Part shown: one piece after another, positions 37,439 to 45,848 of the stretch
Position numbering within the stretch: position 1 is the first letter of the stretch
Layout: each line of letters starts with the position of its first letter
Assembly: GCA_004963905.1 (NCBI GenBank)
Contig: SUGL01000022.1
Coordinates: 1 to 64,000, forward strand
Reading direction: 5' to 3'
DNA from: Mesorhizobium sp.
GTDB taxonomy: Bacteria > Pseudomonadota > Alphaproteobacteria > Rhizobiales > Rhizobiaceae
Length of the DNA stretch: 64,000 bases
Program-made: the position numbers and the translations under genes
Notes under the pieces: generated by a model
Database searches by the model: none
Seen by the model: only the letters and a program-made list of their open reading frames with translations
What the model was told of the DNA's origin: nothing

Positions 37439-38617
37439 ATGGAAACAATTCTTCACTTCGAACGGGCGGAATACGCTGCTCGGCTCGCCGCCGTTAAGGC
37501 CGAGATGTCCAAGCGCGGGCTCGAGATCCTACTCATTTCCGAGCCGCCAAACCAGAACTATCTCACTGGATACGATGCTTACTCGTTTTACACTCCGCAA
37601 ATGGCAATTGTCGCGCTAGATCGCGAGGAGCCGATAATCATCACGCGCGGCATGGACATGACCTCGGCGAGGATTACAACCTATCTCTCCGAGGATAGCA
37701 TCCGGGGCTTTCCTGACAATTACGTGAATTCCATTGAGCGGTCTGCGTATGACTATGTTGCGAGTGTCGTCCAGGAGCTCGGCGGAGAGAAAGCTGTCAT
37801 TGGCGTTGAGATGGGCGGATACTATTATTCTGCGCGTGCCCACGCTGATTTGGTCAAGGCGCTCCCTCAGGCCCGATTTGAAGACGCTGACCTCCTTGTG
37901 AACTGGATCCGTTTGGTGAAGAGTTCCGCCGAACTCGAATTCATGCGCCAGGCGGGCCTTATCGGTGATGCAGTTATCAAGCGGGTCATCGAGACCGCTG
38001 AGCCGGGTGTCCGGGAGTGTGACTTGGCGGCAGCCGCGTACCATCAGGAAATATCCGGCACCCCTGAGTTCGGCGGAACCTATAACTCTTCTGTCGTTCA
38101 TCTCTGCGTGGGGGAGCGGGCCCTTGCGCCCCACTCAACTTGGACAGATAGGCCGCTGTCCGACAGGACGATTATCAACTTTGAGGTTCACGGCACGCGC
38201 CGCCGCTACCAAGTCAACGTGAGCCGTACCATCCACCTCGGAAAGCCTTCTGCAGATTACGTGAAGCTCGCGGACATCGCCATCGAAGCGTTGAACGCCG
38301 GACTTGAAAGCGTGCGGCCTGGCCAAACGTGTTCGGACGTCTTTGCCGCGTTTCACGCGGTGCTGTCCCGGAACGGCCTCGAAAAGGACCAGAGGATCGG
38401 CTATCCCCTAGGGATCGGTTACCCGCCGACAGTGGCCGAACGTACTGCAAGCATACGCAAAGAAGAGAAAACTGTTCTCCAGGCGGGTATGTGCTTTCAC
38501 ATGATGACAGGCCTTTGGCTCGGGGTTCAGTCCGTCACAATCACCCAGCCTTTTGCGGTGACTGAGGAGGGCTATGAACCCTTGACCCACACGCCACGAA
38601 CGCTCGTCGTTAAATGA
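37439..38617 (+). CDS. M24 family hydrolase, ectoine-hydrolase (DoeA/EutD)-like
   Basis: 392 residues from ATG 37439 (METILHFERAEYAARLAAVK). N-terminal creatinase domain with NYLTGYDAYSFYTPQMAIVA and a pita-bread C-terminal domain. As in ectoine hydrolase and creatinase, the metal-ligand aspartates are replaced (IINFEVHGTRRRYQVNVSRT), and the conserved RIGYPLGIGYPPTVAERTAS and MCFHMMTGLWLGVQSVTITQ stretches match what I recall of DoeA-type proteins. Ectoine hydrolase opens the ectoine ring to N-acetyl-diaminobutyrate; a related cyclic or acylated substrate is equally possible. Followed after 120 nt by an Asp/Glu-racemase-family gene, an arrangement like eutD/eutA in ectoine utilisation. Distinct from the M24 protein at 2169-3344. 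Confidence 0.82.
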   Translation: METILHFERAEYAARLAAVKAEMSKRGLEILLISEPPNQNYLTGYDAYSFYTPQMAIVALDREEPIIITRGMDMTSARITTYLSEDSIRGFPDNYVNSIERSAYDYVASVVQELGGEKAVIGVEMGGYYYSARAHADLVKALPQARFEDADLLVNWIRLVKSSAELEFMRQAGLIGDAVIKRVIETAEPGVRECDLAAAAYHQEISGTPEFGGTYNSSVVHLCVGERALAPHSTWTDRPLSDRTIINFEVHGTRRRYQVNVSRTIHLGKPSADYVKLADIAIEALNAGLESVRPGQTCSDVFAAFHAVLSRNGLEKDQRIGYPLGIGYPPTVAERTASIRKEEKTVLQAGMCFHMMTGLWLGVQSVTITQPFAVTEEGYEPLTHTPRTLVVK

Positions 38618-38702
38618 CGGCGGGCGAGCCCGAAGGTTCGGATCCGCTATGAGGAGAGGCAGCCGGACAGGAGCCCCAGAGCGGCTCCAACATGCAGGAA
38701 CT

Positions 38703-38719
38703 TTGGCAAGTTAGATGCA
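38703..38719 (+). promoter_or_regulatory. Candidate sigma-54 (-24/-12) promoter
   Basis: TTGGCAAGTTAGATGCA has GG and GC ten bases apart and differs from TGGCACG-N4-TTGCA at two positions. It ends 18 nt before the ATG of the racemase-family gene. No clear TGT-N10-ACA activator site was found upstream, so this is a weak call. Confidence 0.35.
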
Positions 38720-38737
38720 GTGTGTTGACGTATAGCA

Positions 38738-39445
38738 ATGGGCAACGCCACTATGGCAGACAAAATATTAGGCATTGTTGAACTGGAGACGAAGCCAGTC
38801 GTGCACCCGGGATTCATGGCCGGACCAAGTACGTTTCCGTTTCCGGTCAGACGCAGGCAGGTTCCGGGGGCATTCACCTGCAACGTCATCGACGGGGATA
38901 AGTCCGTCGAAGCCGGTTACGTAGCTGCCGCGCGAGAGTTGGAGCGTTATGGAGTATCCGCGATCGTTTCCAACTGCGGCTTCACCGGTCTCTACCAGGC
39001 GGCAGTGGCTGAGGCTGTCTCTATTCCGGTCGCGATGTCGAGCTTGCTGCTGGTGCCATTCGTCGCGCGGACGCTGAAGCGGGGGTCGAAGATAGGCCTT
39101 CTTACTTACGACGCGCCCAAGCTGACGGAGAGCCACTATGCTTGCGCAGGCTGGTCTTCGAAAGACATCAGTGTCGCTGTGGGCGGAATCGAGGGAAGCG
39201 AGTTGTGGTACGAGTTTGCAAAGCCCGCACCAGAAATCGACGTGAAAGTCCTCATCAGGGACGTGAGGGCGGCGGCAAGGAAGCTTCTCGACGCCAATCC
39301 CGACATTGGAGCATTTGTGTTCGAATGCACAGCATTCCCAATTGCGGCGGATGCTGTGCGAAAGGATACCGGCCTCCGTGTCGCCGACGTCACCACGCTC
39401 GCCAACATGTTGTTCAGCATGAGTGCGGACCGTTCCGTCAGCTAG
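38738..39445 (+). CDS. Asp/Glu/hydantoin racemase superfamily protein (EutA/maleate-isomerase-like)
   Basis: 235 residues; an in-frame ATG at 38753 is an alternative start. Two cysteines in the family's catalytic positions are visible: AIVSNCGFTGLYQAAVAEAV and GAFVFECTAFPIAADAV. The protein has the two-lobed pattern of aspartate/glutamate racemases, arylmalonate decarboxylase, maleate isomerase and EutA. It follows the DoeA-like gene on the same strand with 120 nt between. Role in that pathway (racemisation or isomerisation of an intermediate) is inferred. IS5 debris begins almost at its stop codon. Confidence 0.8.
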   Translation: MGNATMADKILGIVELETKPVVHPGFMAGPSTFPFPVRRRQVPGAFTCNVIDGDKSVEAGYVAAARELERYGVSAIVSNCGFTGLYQAAVAEAVSIPVAMSSLLLVPFVARTLKRGSKIGLLTYDAPKLTESHYACAGWSSKDISVAVGGIEGSELWYEFAKPAPEIDVKVLIRDVRAAARKLLDANPDIGAFVFECTAFPIAADAVRKDTGLRVADVTTLANMLFSMSADRSVS

Positions 39446-39449
39446 GCTT

Positions 39450-39652
39450 AGGACCCATCTTTCTCGTGTAGAGGACCGCGGATGGTGAGCGGCATTCTGT
39501 TCGCGATCCGCAATGGATTGCGCTGGCGGGATGGGCCGGCCAGCTGTGGCCCGCACAAGACCATCCAAAATCGCTTCATCCACTGGAGCATTCTGGGCAT
39601 GTTTACGGCCTCCTGGCCGAAACTGGCGGCGCGGGGCGATGATCCAGTTTTG
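39450..39652 (+). pseudogene. IS5-family transposase fragment
   Basis: SGILFAIRNGLRWRDGPASC and GPHKTIQNRFIHWS are typical of the N-terminal DUF4096 region of IS5 transposases. It starts right behind the racemase gene and is joined in frame to an IS110 fragment at about 39652. Confidence 0.75.
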
Positions 39653-40395
39653 GGCGCAAAATGGCTGACGAGGCAAATATTGCCTGCCGATGAACGCGCC
39701 GCCATCGAGCGCCACCTCGGCTTGATTAGCCAGATCAACGAGGCGTTGAGGGTGGTCGAGCCAGATATCGCGGTGCATGCCCTCCAGGATCCGACAATCC
39801 GCCGTCTGATGACGTTGCCCGCCTCGACGTAACGGTGGCTGCAAGCGTTGCCGCGGCAATCGGCGACATTCGGCGCTTCGGCGATCCACAGAGGCTTGTC
39901 GCCTATCTTGGCCTCAATCCGAGCGTGCGGCAGTCGGGTGAGGGACCGGCCTATCATGGACGCATCACGAAGCAGGGCCGCGGCCGTGCGCGGGGAATGC
40001 TGGTCGGCGGCATGGCGGCTGCGCGCTCGCCGGGTCCTCTGCGCGCCTTCTACAAGCGGATCGACTCGCGTCGCGGGAAGCACATCGCGGCCGTCGCCAC
40101 TGCGCGCAAGCTTGCAATGATCATCTGGCAGATGCTGAGCAAGGACGCCGACTATATCTGGACTCGGCCAGACTTGCTCGCCCGTAAGTTCAGATCGGTC
40201 GAGCTCCGCGCCGGCCTCCCGACTACCATGGCAGGCGCGGCTCCGCATTCGACTACAACATTCCGGCCAAGCGCGCCGAAGAACGATCCCGAGTCGAAAA
40301 GGCAGAAGCTGCCTATGCAGCAGCGACTTCCCGATGGCGAACGAGGCCCGAACGACCGAAGGCTGTGGAAAAAGCCGCCGAATGAGAAGAAGGGG
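39653..40395 (+). pseudogene. IS110-family transposase C-terminal remnant
   Basis: Frame one: ADERAAIERHLGLISQINEA and DPTIRRLMTLP, stop after a one-base shift; then frame two: VAASVAAAIGDIRRFGDPQR, LVAYLGLNPSVRQSGEGPAY and HGRITKQGRGRARGMLVG, the transposase_20 domain. Different subgroup from the IS110 copies at 4187 and 40459. Confidence 0.8.
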
Positions 40396-40458
40396 CTATT
40401 CTACAACACGGTTGTGATCCGCCCAGGCGAGGATGGCGTTCGAGGTGAACTCGCTGCC
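40396..40458 (-). pseudogene. IS3-family transposase remnant, downstream half
   Basis: Minus strand from 40458: GSEFTSNAILAWADHNRVVE. Together with 42116-42220 (…ITERGRPRMIVSDN) it rebuilds the SDNGSEFTSNAI motif of an IS3/IS407-type DDE transposase. The two halves are separated by the IS110 element at 40459-42115. Confidence 0.8.
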
Positions 40459-42115
40459 ATAGCACCTACGGCATGAAGGAGCCGCGGCGACCGAGAGAGC
40501 GGTGCGCGCAGCTTTTCGCTGCAGGCGCGCACCGCTGTCGAGGCGGCCATGGCCAGTCAAAGTTTCTCTAGAATGTGAATGTTCACGACCCATTCCGGAG
40601 AGACCGACCATGACCACTTCAGATTCTACACCCGCCGCCGCGGTGCTGGTAGCGATCGACATTGCCAAGGTGCGCAATGAAGTTCTGATCGAAGCACCGG
40701 GCCACAAGCGCCGGCGTCGCCCTTTTGGTCCTTAACACCCGTGCCGAGCACGACCATCTGATCGAAGTGCTGAGGCGTACGGCCGACCTATGGTCTGCGC
40801 CTTTGAGGCGACCGGGAACTATCATCGGCCGATAGTATGGCGCCTGGCTGAAGCGGGTTTTGAGGTGCGGCTGGTGTCGTCGCTGGCGCTGGCCCGAACA
40901 CGAGAAGCGTTGCACAACAGCTGGGACAAGAACGATCCAAAGGATGCCCAGGTGATGCTGCACATGCTCAGGATCCAGGCGACGCAGGTCTACCATGGTC
41001 CGCTGCGCGCCGGCATCAACGACGTGCAGGAACTGTCGAAGACCCATGAAGCGATCGCCAGGGCCAAGACCGAGATCCAGCACCGTATCCTGACGCACTA
41101 CCTGCCACTGTATTTTCCCGAGATCGATCGATTCCGGGGGAACAGCCGCAGCGATTGGTTCTTCGCCTTCCTCCATGCCTTTCCGACGCCAGCAAGCATC
41201 ACGGCGCTGACAAAGGAGGAGTTTGTGACAGCAGCGTGGGATGTCGTCGGCCGCAAGGTCAGCAAGACACAGATTCTGATGGATATCTACGAGACGGCGC
41301 GCTCATCGATCGGACTGCCGCTGCCGCTTGATGCCCCTGCCATTCGCATGTTCCGGATGGTCATTGACGAAGCACGCAGCCTGATCCGGCAGCGCAATGA
41401 GATCGAAGCGCAGGCCGACGAGCTGTTGCGGCACAGCCAGGATTATCAGCTCCTGCGACAAATCCCGGGCATTGGACCATCAACGCATTGACCATCATTG
41501 CCAAAGCCGGCGATCTTTGCCGTTTCGCCCATCATCGCCATTTTCTAAAGTTCTGCGGGCTGGACCTCTCGACACAGCAGTCAGGCCAATATCGGGGCCA
41601 GACCCGCCTTTCCAAATTCGGCAATGCTCGGCTGCGCCGCACCCTGTGGATCGCCGGACAAGTCGCCATCCGCCAGCGGGAGAATGGCTTCCGTCATAAG
41701 TTCGAACGCTACATTGCGCGGGATCGCGACAATCCCGATCTACGCCGCAAGGCAATGACCGCTATTACCGCCAAGATGGCCCGCGTCGTGCACGCTGTCG
41801 TCAAAGGTGGTTCCGACTACCGGCCCTTCGTTGAAGGGCGGGTGCCAAGTGGAAGAACCTCTGTCAGCTAGGGCCGTGAGGACATCGATCGATGACCCTG
41901 TAGATAATGTTCGGGTCTTCCGCCTGGATCAGAAGCTCGTGTTGAGGACGGTGAGGGCCGCCTTCGTGCGGACCCTGTGTTTGCTATGGACGAGACCTTT
42001 TCCCTTGCCGGTGGAAGCCGCCTGGTTCGACGACTGACCAACGTCACGCAGCAAGGGCATGCTGACGAACAGAGAGATCTTGACTGCAGGCTCCATTTCG
42101 TTCCGCGCTTAGGAC
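40459..42115 (+). mobile_element. IS110-family element inserted in an IS3 remnant (copy 2)
   Basis: Bounded by the exact split of the IS3 coding sequence (GCTGCC before, GTTGTCGCTGAC after). The leader of about 150 nt carries a strong hairpin (40498-40536). The transposase begins MTTSDSTPAAAVLVAIDIAK at 40611, shifts frame after HKRRRR, again before VCAFEATGNYHRPIVWRLAE, and once more near 41487 between LLRQIPGIGPSTH and the TIIAKAGDLCRFAHHRHFLK continuation, ending at 41871. The RuvC-like N-terminal and transposase_20 C-terminal domains are otherwise complete. Two of the shifts also occur in copy 1, so they predate the duplication. Confidence 0.88.
40498..40536 (+). ncRNA. Long hairpin in IS110 leader, candidate bridge-RNA segment
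   Basis: AGCGGTGCGCGC (40498-40509) pairs with GCGCGCACCGCT (40525-40536), enclosing an inner GCAGC-TTTTC-GCTGC stem. IS110-group elements are known to encode a bridge RNA in the non-coding left end that selects target and donor sites. This position is as expected; the guide loops were not resolved by eye. Confidence 0.45.
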
Positions 42116-42220
42116 GTTGTCGCTGACGATCATTCTCGGCCGGCCGCGCTCGGTGATGAGCCGGTCCAATTCGCGGGCAACTGTGGTTGCCGCCCGTGAT
42201 GCAAGGTTCCGACTAAGTGT
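42116..42220 (-). pseudogene. IS3-family transposase remnant, upstream half
   Basis: Minus strand: VARELDRLITERGRPRMIVS followed by DN at 42116, then IS110 sequence. It is continuous in sense with 40396-40458 once the IS110 element is removed. Confidence 0.8.
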
Positions 42221-42449
42221 GCAGCTGCGGTCTTCTGTAAGGCCTTTGAATGTGGCATTTCAAAAGCCGCTGGCCGGTATGGGATCTGCTAATTAGGGCC
42301 TGCTATAGCGAGGCGATCACGATGAGACGCCTCCTCTGATCGCGGGAGGGAGTTGCCTTGGAAATCAATCGTAGACTTGAAGGGTGGCTGTTCCCCGATA
42401 GGAGGGAAACACGGACTCACGACCTGAGGCCGGACCCAAGCATCGAATG

Positions 42450-43290
42450 GAGAACAGCCATCGAAGAATATACCGGTCTCGATGTGTCGATGAAGGAGAC
42501 GGCGGTATCGATCCGCCGGGAAGGCAAGCGCGTCTGGCGCGGGGTGTGCGCCTGAGATCCAAGATCATTCCAACCTTGTCCGCAACCGAGCGCCAGCCGC
42601 AAAACGCGTCGTGTTTGAGACCGGGCCGCTGTCGTGTGGTTCCACCATTCGCTGCGTGCCGAGAAAGTGCCGGCGATCCGTATCGATGCGCGCCATGCCA
42701 AAGCTGCGCTCGATATGCCGCCGACAAAACCGAAGCGAACGACGCCGACGTTTGGCGCATCTTGCAGAAGTAGGGTTCTTCGGTGAGGTGCGGGTTAAAG
42801 GATTCGACGGCATGCTAACGCGCGCTCGTGGCGGCACGCACCCCGCTGGTCAGGATCACGACCGAACTCCGTGCTGCCGAGCCCGGATGCCAGCTCGTCG
42901 CGGATGCGCGCCAAACCAGGCCTGCCGCATTCTCATGTCGATGCCCGGCGTCGGCACAATCACCGCAACCTCTTTCGTCACCGCATTGACGATGCCGACA
43001 ACTTCAAGAAGTCCCGCTCTGTTGGCGCCTGACTTGGTTTAACGATCCGCCGCTACCAATCGGCAGAGGTCGATTATGACGGCCACATTTCCTGCGCGGC
43101 GATCGTCATTTGCGCGGGCTTCTCCACGAGGTGGGAGACAGTCATACTGACACGCAGATCAACCAACAGCACCCTGCGCACATGGGGCCTCGTGCTCCGC
43201 GAGAGGATCGGCTTCATACACGCCGCCATTGCCGTAGCGCGCAAACTGGCGGTCACGAAGCATGCCATGCTCAAGACTGGCGAGTGTCTT
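42450..43290 (+). pseudogene. IS110-family transposase remnant
   Basis: EYTGLDVSMKETAVSIRREG and KRVWRGVCA at the start, then in other frames WFHHSLRAEKVPAIRIDARH, HLAEVGFFGEVRVKGFDGML and MSMPGVGTITATSFVTAL (MTIPGVG region), and finally EVDYDGHISCAGDRHLRGLL. At least five frame changes; inactive. A third distinct IS110 lineage in this window. Confidence 0.8.
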
Positions 43291-43574
43291 TCATCGGAAC
43301 GCAGGAGTCACAACATGAAATTTGCGGATTGTGTTCAATATCTGAGCGCCTGAGACGTCCCTGCCGGGACGTGGGGCCGAGCCAATCCGCTGATGGAATT
43401 GCACCGCTGACTCAGCAAAGTGCGTCGTCCACATTGAAGGCTCCTCCCGCGAGCCTCCATCGTTCGGCGACTGATGTCGACTGCGAAGACAGCCGTGTCC
43501 CAGCACACGCATTTCAAAGCGCGAAGATAGTTGACGACCCTGCCGCGATTAGACAACCCCGTCACGCTATAGCA
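43291..43574. other. Unassigned sequence in the transposon graveyard
   Basis: About 280 nt between IS110 and ISNCY-like debris with no recognisable coding or repeat content. Confidence 0.3.
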
Positions 43575-43720
43575 AAGATAGCAGGTCCCCAGCCACTAAC
43601 TCGAGCAGGTCACGATGTTCGTCCAGCCACTTCGACATGGCTTTCAGCTCGCGGCCGATCTCGTGCCCGGCGAAAAGATCGAATACATTGGACGGGACGG
43701 TGAGTCCTTGGCATATTGTC
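43575..43720 (-). pseudogene. Probable ISNCY-family transposase N-terminal fragment
   Basis: Minus-strand NVFDLFAGHEIGRELKAMSK and WLDEHRDLLELVAGDL resemble the conserved beginning of an ISNCY transposase group. The remainder is absent. It abuts the SET-domain gene. Confidence 0.5.
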
Positions 43721-43816
43721 GGCTCCGGCGGTTGGAATCTTCTTGATCCGCTTGATCTGGTGAATTCCTTGCGGAACAACGTCGCCGTATATGCCGCTGC
43801 CTTGCTTCTTTGCACT

Positions 43817-44236
43817 TCATTCAACAAATTTGATGTCCGGAGGATAAGCCGAGATATTCTCATAGCGATGTGTTATTTCCTCGTCCACCTTAATATTCTT
43901 TATTGCTACGATGCTGGCCCACGCGCCGGAGTCTTCATCGGTCCAAACTGTTTGCGCATTTGGGTTCGAAGAGTGATTAACCATCGAGATCAAGCCGAAA
44001 ACAATGTAGCCTGCCGGCGGATCAATTTTGAGTTGCTGATCAAGTCGCACGAAGTAATACTCCAATAATCCCGTGCAATCGAACAGGTTTGCAGCTTTAT
44101 TGTCAAATCCCCACGTTGGGGCTCGCTCAATCAAATCTCCAGCCTTAAATGGAATATTAGCAAACACACCGCGCCCTTTTTGTGGAACACGTCTCACATA
44201 GACACTTTTGCTAAGATCAAAGATCTTTTCTATCAT
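43817..44236 (-). CDS. Small SET-domain protein (putative protein methyltransferase)
   Basis: 139 residues. SET motifs in order: VYVRRVPQKGRGVFANIPFK (G-x-G SAM-binding start), ISMVNHSSNPNAQTV (the NHS-x-x-PN pseudoknot motif) and VDEEITHRYENISAYP (E-E-I-T plus Tyr). It is the whole protein, with no extra domain or signal peptide. Bacterial SET proteins of this size methylate lysines of self proteins or, in some pathogens and symbionts, host proteins. The usual D-Y of the EEIT-x-DY motif is R-Y here. It sits alone between IS debris; the neighbours give no function. AT content is higher than in flanking genes, consistent with acquisition. Confidence 0.8.
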   Translation of the reverse strand: MIEKIFDLSKSVYVRRVPQKGRGVFANIPFKAGDLIERAPTWGFDNKAANLFDCTGLLEYYFVRLDQQLKIDPPAGYIVFGLISMVNHSSNPNAQTVWTDEDSGAWASIVAIKNIKVDEEITHRYENISAYPPDIKFVE

Positions 44237-44334
44237 TGTTTTTCCATCTCCTTCTTAACCTCTATGTTGTCTTCGCCACTGATGGGGGTCGTTGAGGTTC
44301 CGGCCGCTTCTCACTAGTGGCCTCGCGCATGGCG

Positions 44335-44760
44335 CCTGGCACCCTACCGCTGGCGTTAGTTTAAGCTCTCCAACGATCCGAAATTAGTCCACAAGCTGCG
44401 CGACCTCGTCGGCCTTGATCTCGATTCGACGGCCCACGCTATCGTGCTGTCGGTCGATCAGATCCAGGCGCTCGACCGCACCCACCCCGGCCTGCCGATG
44501 AAGAAGGGGCGGCTCGGTACGTGAAGTACAAACGCCACGGCACCACCCTCTGCCTTCTCGACTGCACCGTCATCGGCAGAAACATGCAGCGCCATCGCCA
44601 TCAGGAATTCAGCCGCTTTCTCGCTGCCATCAACGCCGAGGTTCCCGGCCCACACGGCCGTCCACCTCGCCATCGACAAAACTATGCTCCCCACAAGCAC
44701 GCAAGGTGCGCCATTGGCTCGCCGCCACGAGTGCTTCACCTTCCACCCATAAACTTTTGT
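44335..44760 (+). pseudogene. IS630-family transposase remnant
   Basis: Frames give [40 protein letters not shown], then KYKRHGTTLCLLDCTVIGR, MQRHRHQEFSRFLAAINAEV and RHRQNYAPHKHARC, the DDE core of IS630 (normally ...DNYATHKHPKV). Frameshifts near 44520; ends not found. Confidence 0.8.
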
Positions 44761-45008
44761 TCGTCTAGGCGATTTAAGATAAGATACGAAGCGATGGGAC
44801 TTATGCACTATTCTGTACGCTGCTTAGATCACCGTAGGTTGATGTCACTGTTCTTCCGCGCATCACCATCATCTTGCGACGAGTGTTCGCCCCCCCTCCG
44901 GAACAATGGGGAATGTCCGGAGGGTCTATGACTGTAGGCCTCCTCGTTACGACGGAGTGATGCCTTCACTTTTGGCGCAAATCAGTCGGTCGCTGTTAAC
45001 ACCCCCCG
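44761..45008. other. Intergenic region downstream of the oxygenase gene
   Basis: No gene seen. This likely contains the terminator of the aminotransferase-oxygenase unit, but no classical hairpin plus T-run could be picked out. Confidence 0.3.
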
Positions 45009-45848
45009 TTAGGTCCACCAGAGAACAAGATCCGGCCGCGCGAAGCCGAAAAAGCAATTCAGCAGCACGCGACGCTTTCCGTTGCCTGATTGACCGGTAA
45101 CCCCGTGAACGAAGCCGCCATCGATTAGGGCGATATCCCCAGTTTTGAGCTCGAACTCGCGGCAAGGGACGGCCTCCAGATAGGCTGCCGAATAGGGGTA
45201 TCCAGTGGTCTCCACACCTTGCGATATCCGGTCCGCAACCGTCGGCTTGTGGCTCCAGAGCTTCAGATTGCCGCCTTCCTCAGGCATGCTGGGATAGAGG
45301 TTGAGCGCTGCGACCGTATTGTGCGCCACCGCAGAAAGCTCGTAATCATCGCCAGCACGTAAGACTTGAGCGACGTCGTCGTGGGGATCCAAGGAAAACG
45401 TGCCTGTGCCCGACCAACTGAGGCCGCGACAAACATTGGCCTGGCCGTGTTCGGAACGCGCCAGCCGCAATTCGATTCCCTGGTTGTGAAGCTCTCGCTT
45501 CAACGCCCCGAATACTGCTCGAACCGGGTCAACCAAATTCTTAAAAAGGGCATCGACGTACGGCCGCGCGTTTTCGGCGTCTGCGAAATAGGTGGCTGCA
45601 TCCTTCCTGTAGTGAGATGCGCCGACATATTGTCCGGGCACACCATCTTTACGCTCTCTGAGACCGGAGCTTCCAATAAAGTTCGTAGTGATCTCCTCGG
45701 CTACTTCGGTGCTGAAAGCTTGCTTGATGTGCAGAGCGGTGAGCTCACCTTTCAGGACCGAGATGATCTCCGCCGTGTTGATCGACCCGGTCCGTTCTTT
45801 GATCGAAACCGGCGAGATGGCTGGCACTTGAGATATCTGACTAGGCAT
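45009..45848 (-). CDS. 2-oxoglutarate/Fe(II)-dependent oxygenase-like protein
   Basis: 279 residues from ATG 45848, which overlaps the aminotransferase stop (ATGCCTAG), so translation is coupled. A jelly-roll iron site can be read: SLDPHDDVAQVL (H-x-D), a distal His in DGGFVHGVTGQ and an Arg in GNGKRRVLLNCFFGF for 2OG. Conserved middle: AVAHNTVAALNLYPSMPEEG. It probably hydroxylates or desaturates the amine or amino acid made by its partner. It is not an obvious EctD, since the ectoine hydroxylase signature is not visible. Confidence 0.75.
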   Translation of the reverse strand: MPSQISQVPAISPVSIKERTGSINTAEIISVLKGELTALHIKQAFSTEVAEEITTNFIGSSGLRERKDGVPGQYVGASHYRKDAATYFADAENARPYVDALFKNLVDPVRAVFGALKRELHNQGIELRLARSEHGQANVCRGLSWSGTGTFSLDPHDDVAQVLRAGDDYELSAVAHNTVAALNLYPSMPEEGGNLKLWSHKPTVADRISQGVETTGYPYSAAYLEAVPCREFELKTGDIALIDGGFVHGVTGQSGNGKRRVLLNCFFGFARPDLVLWWT

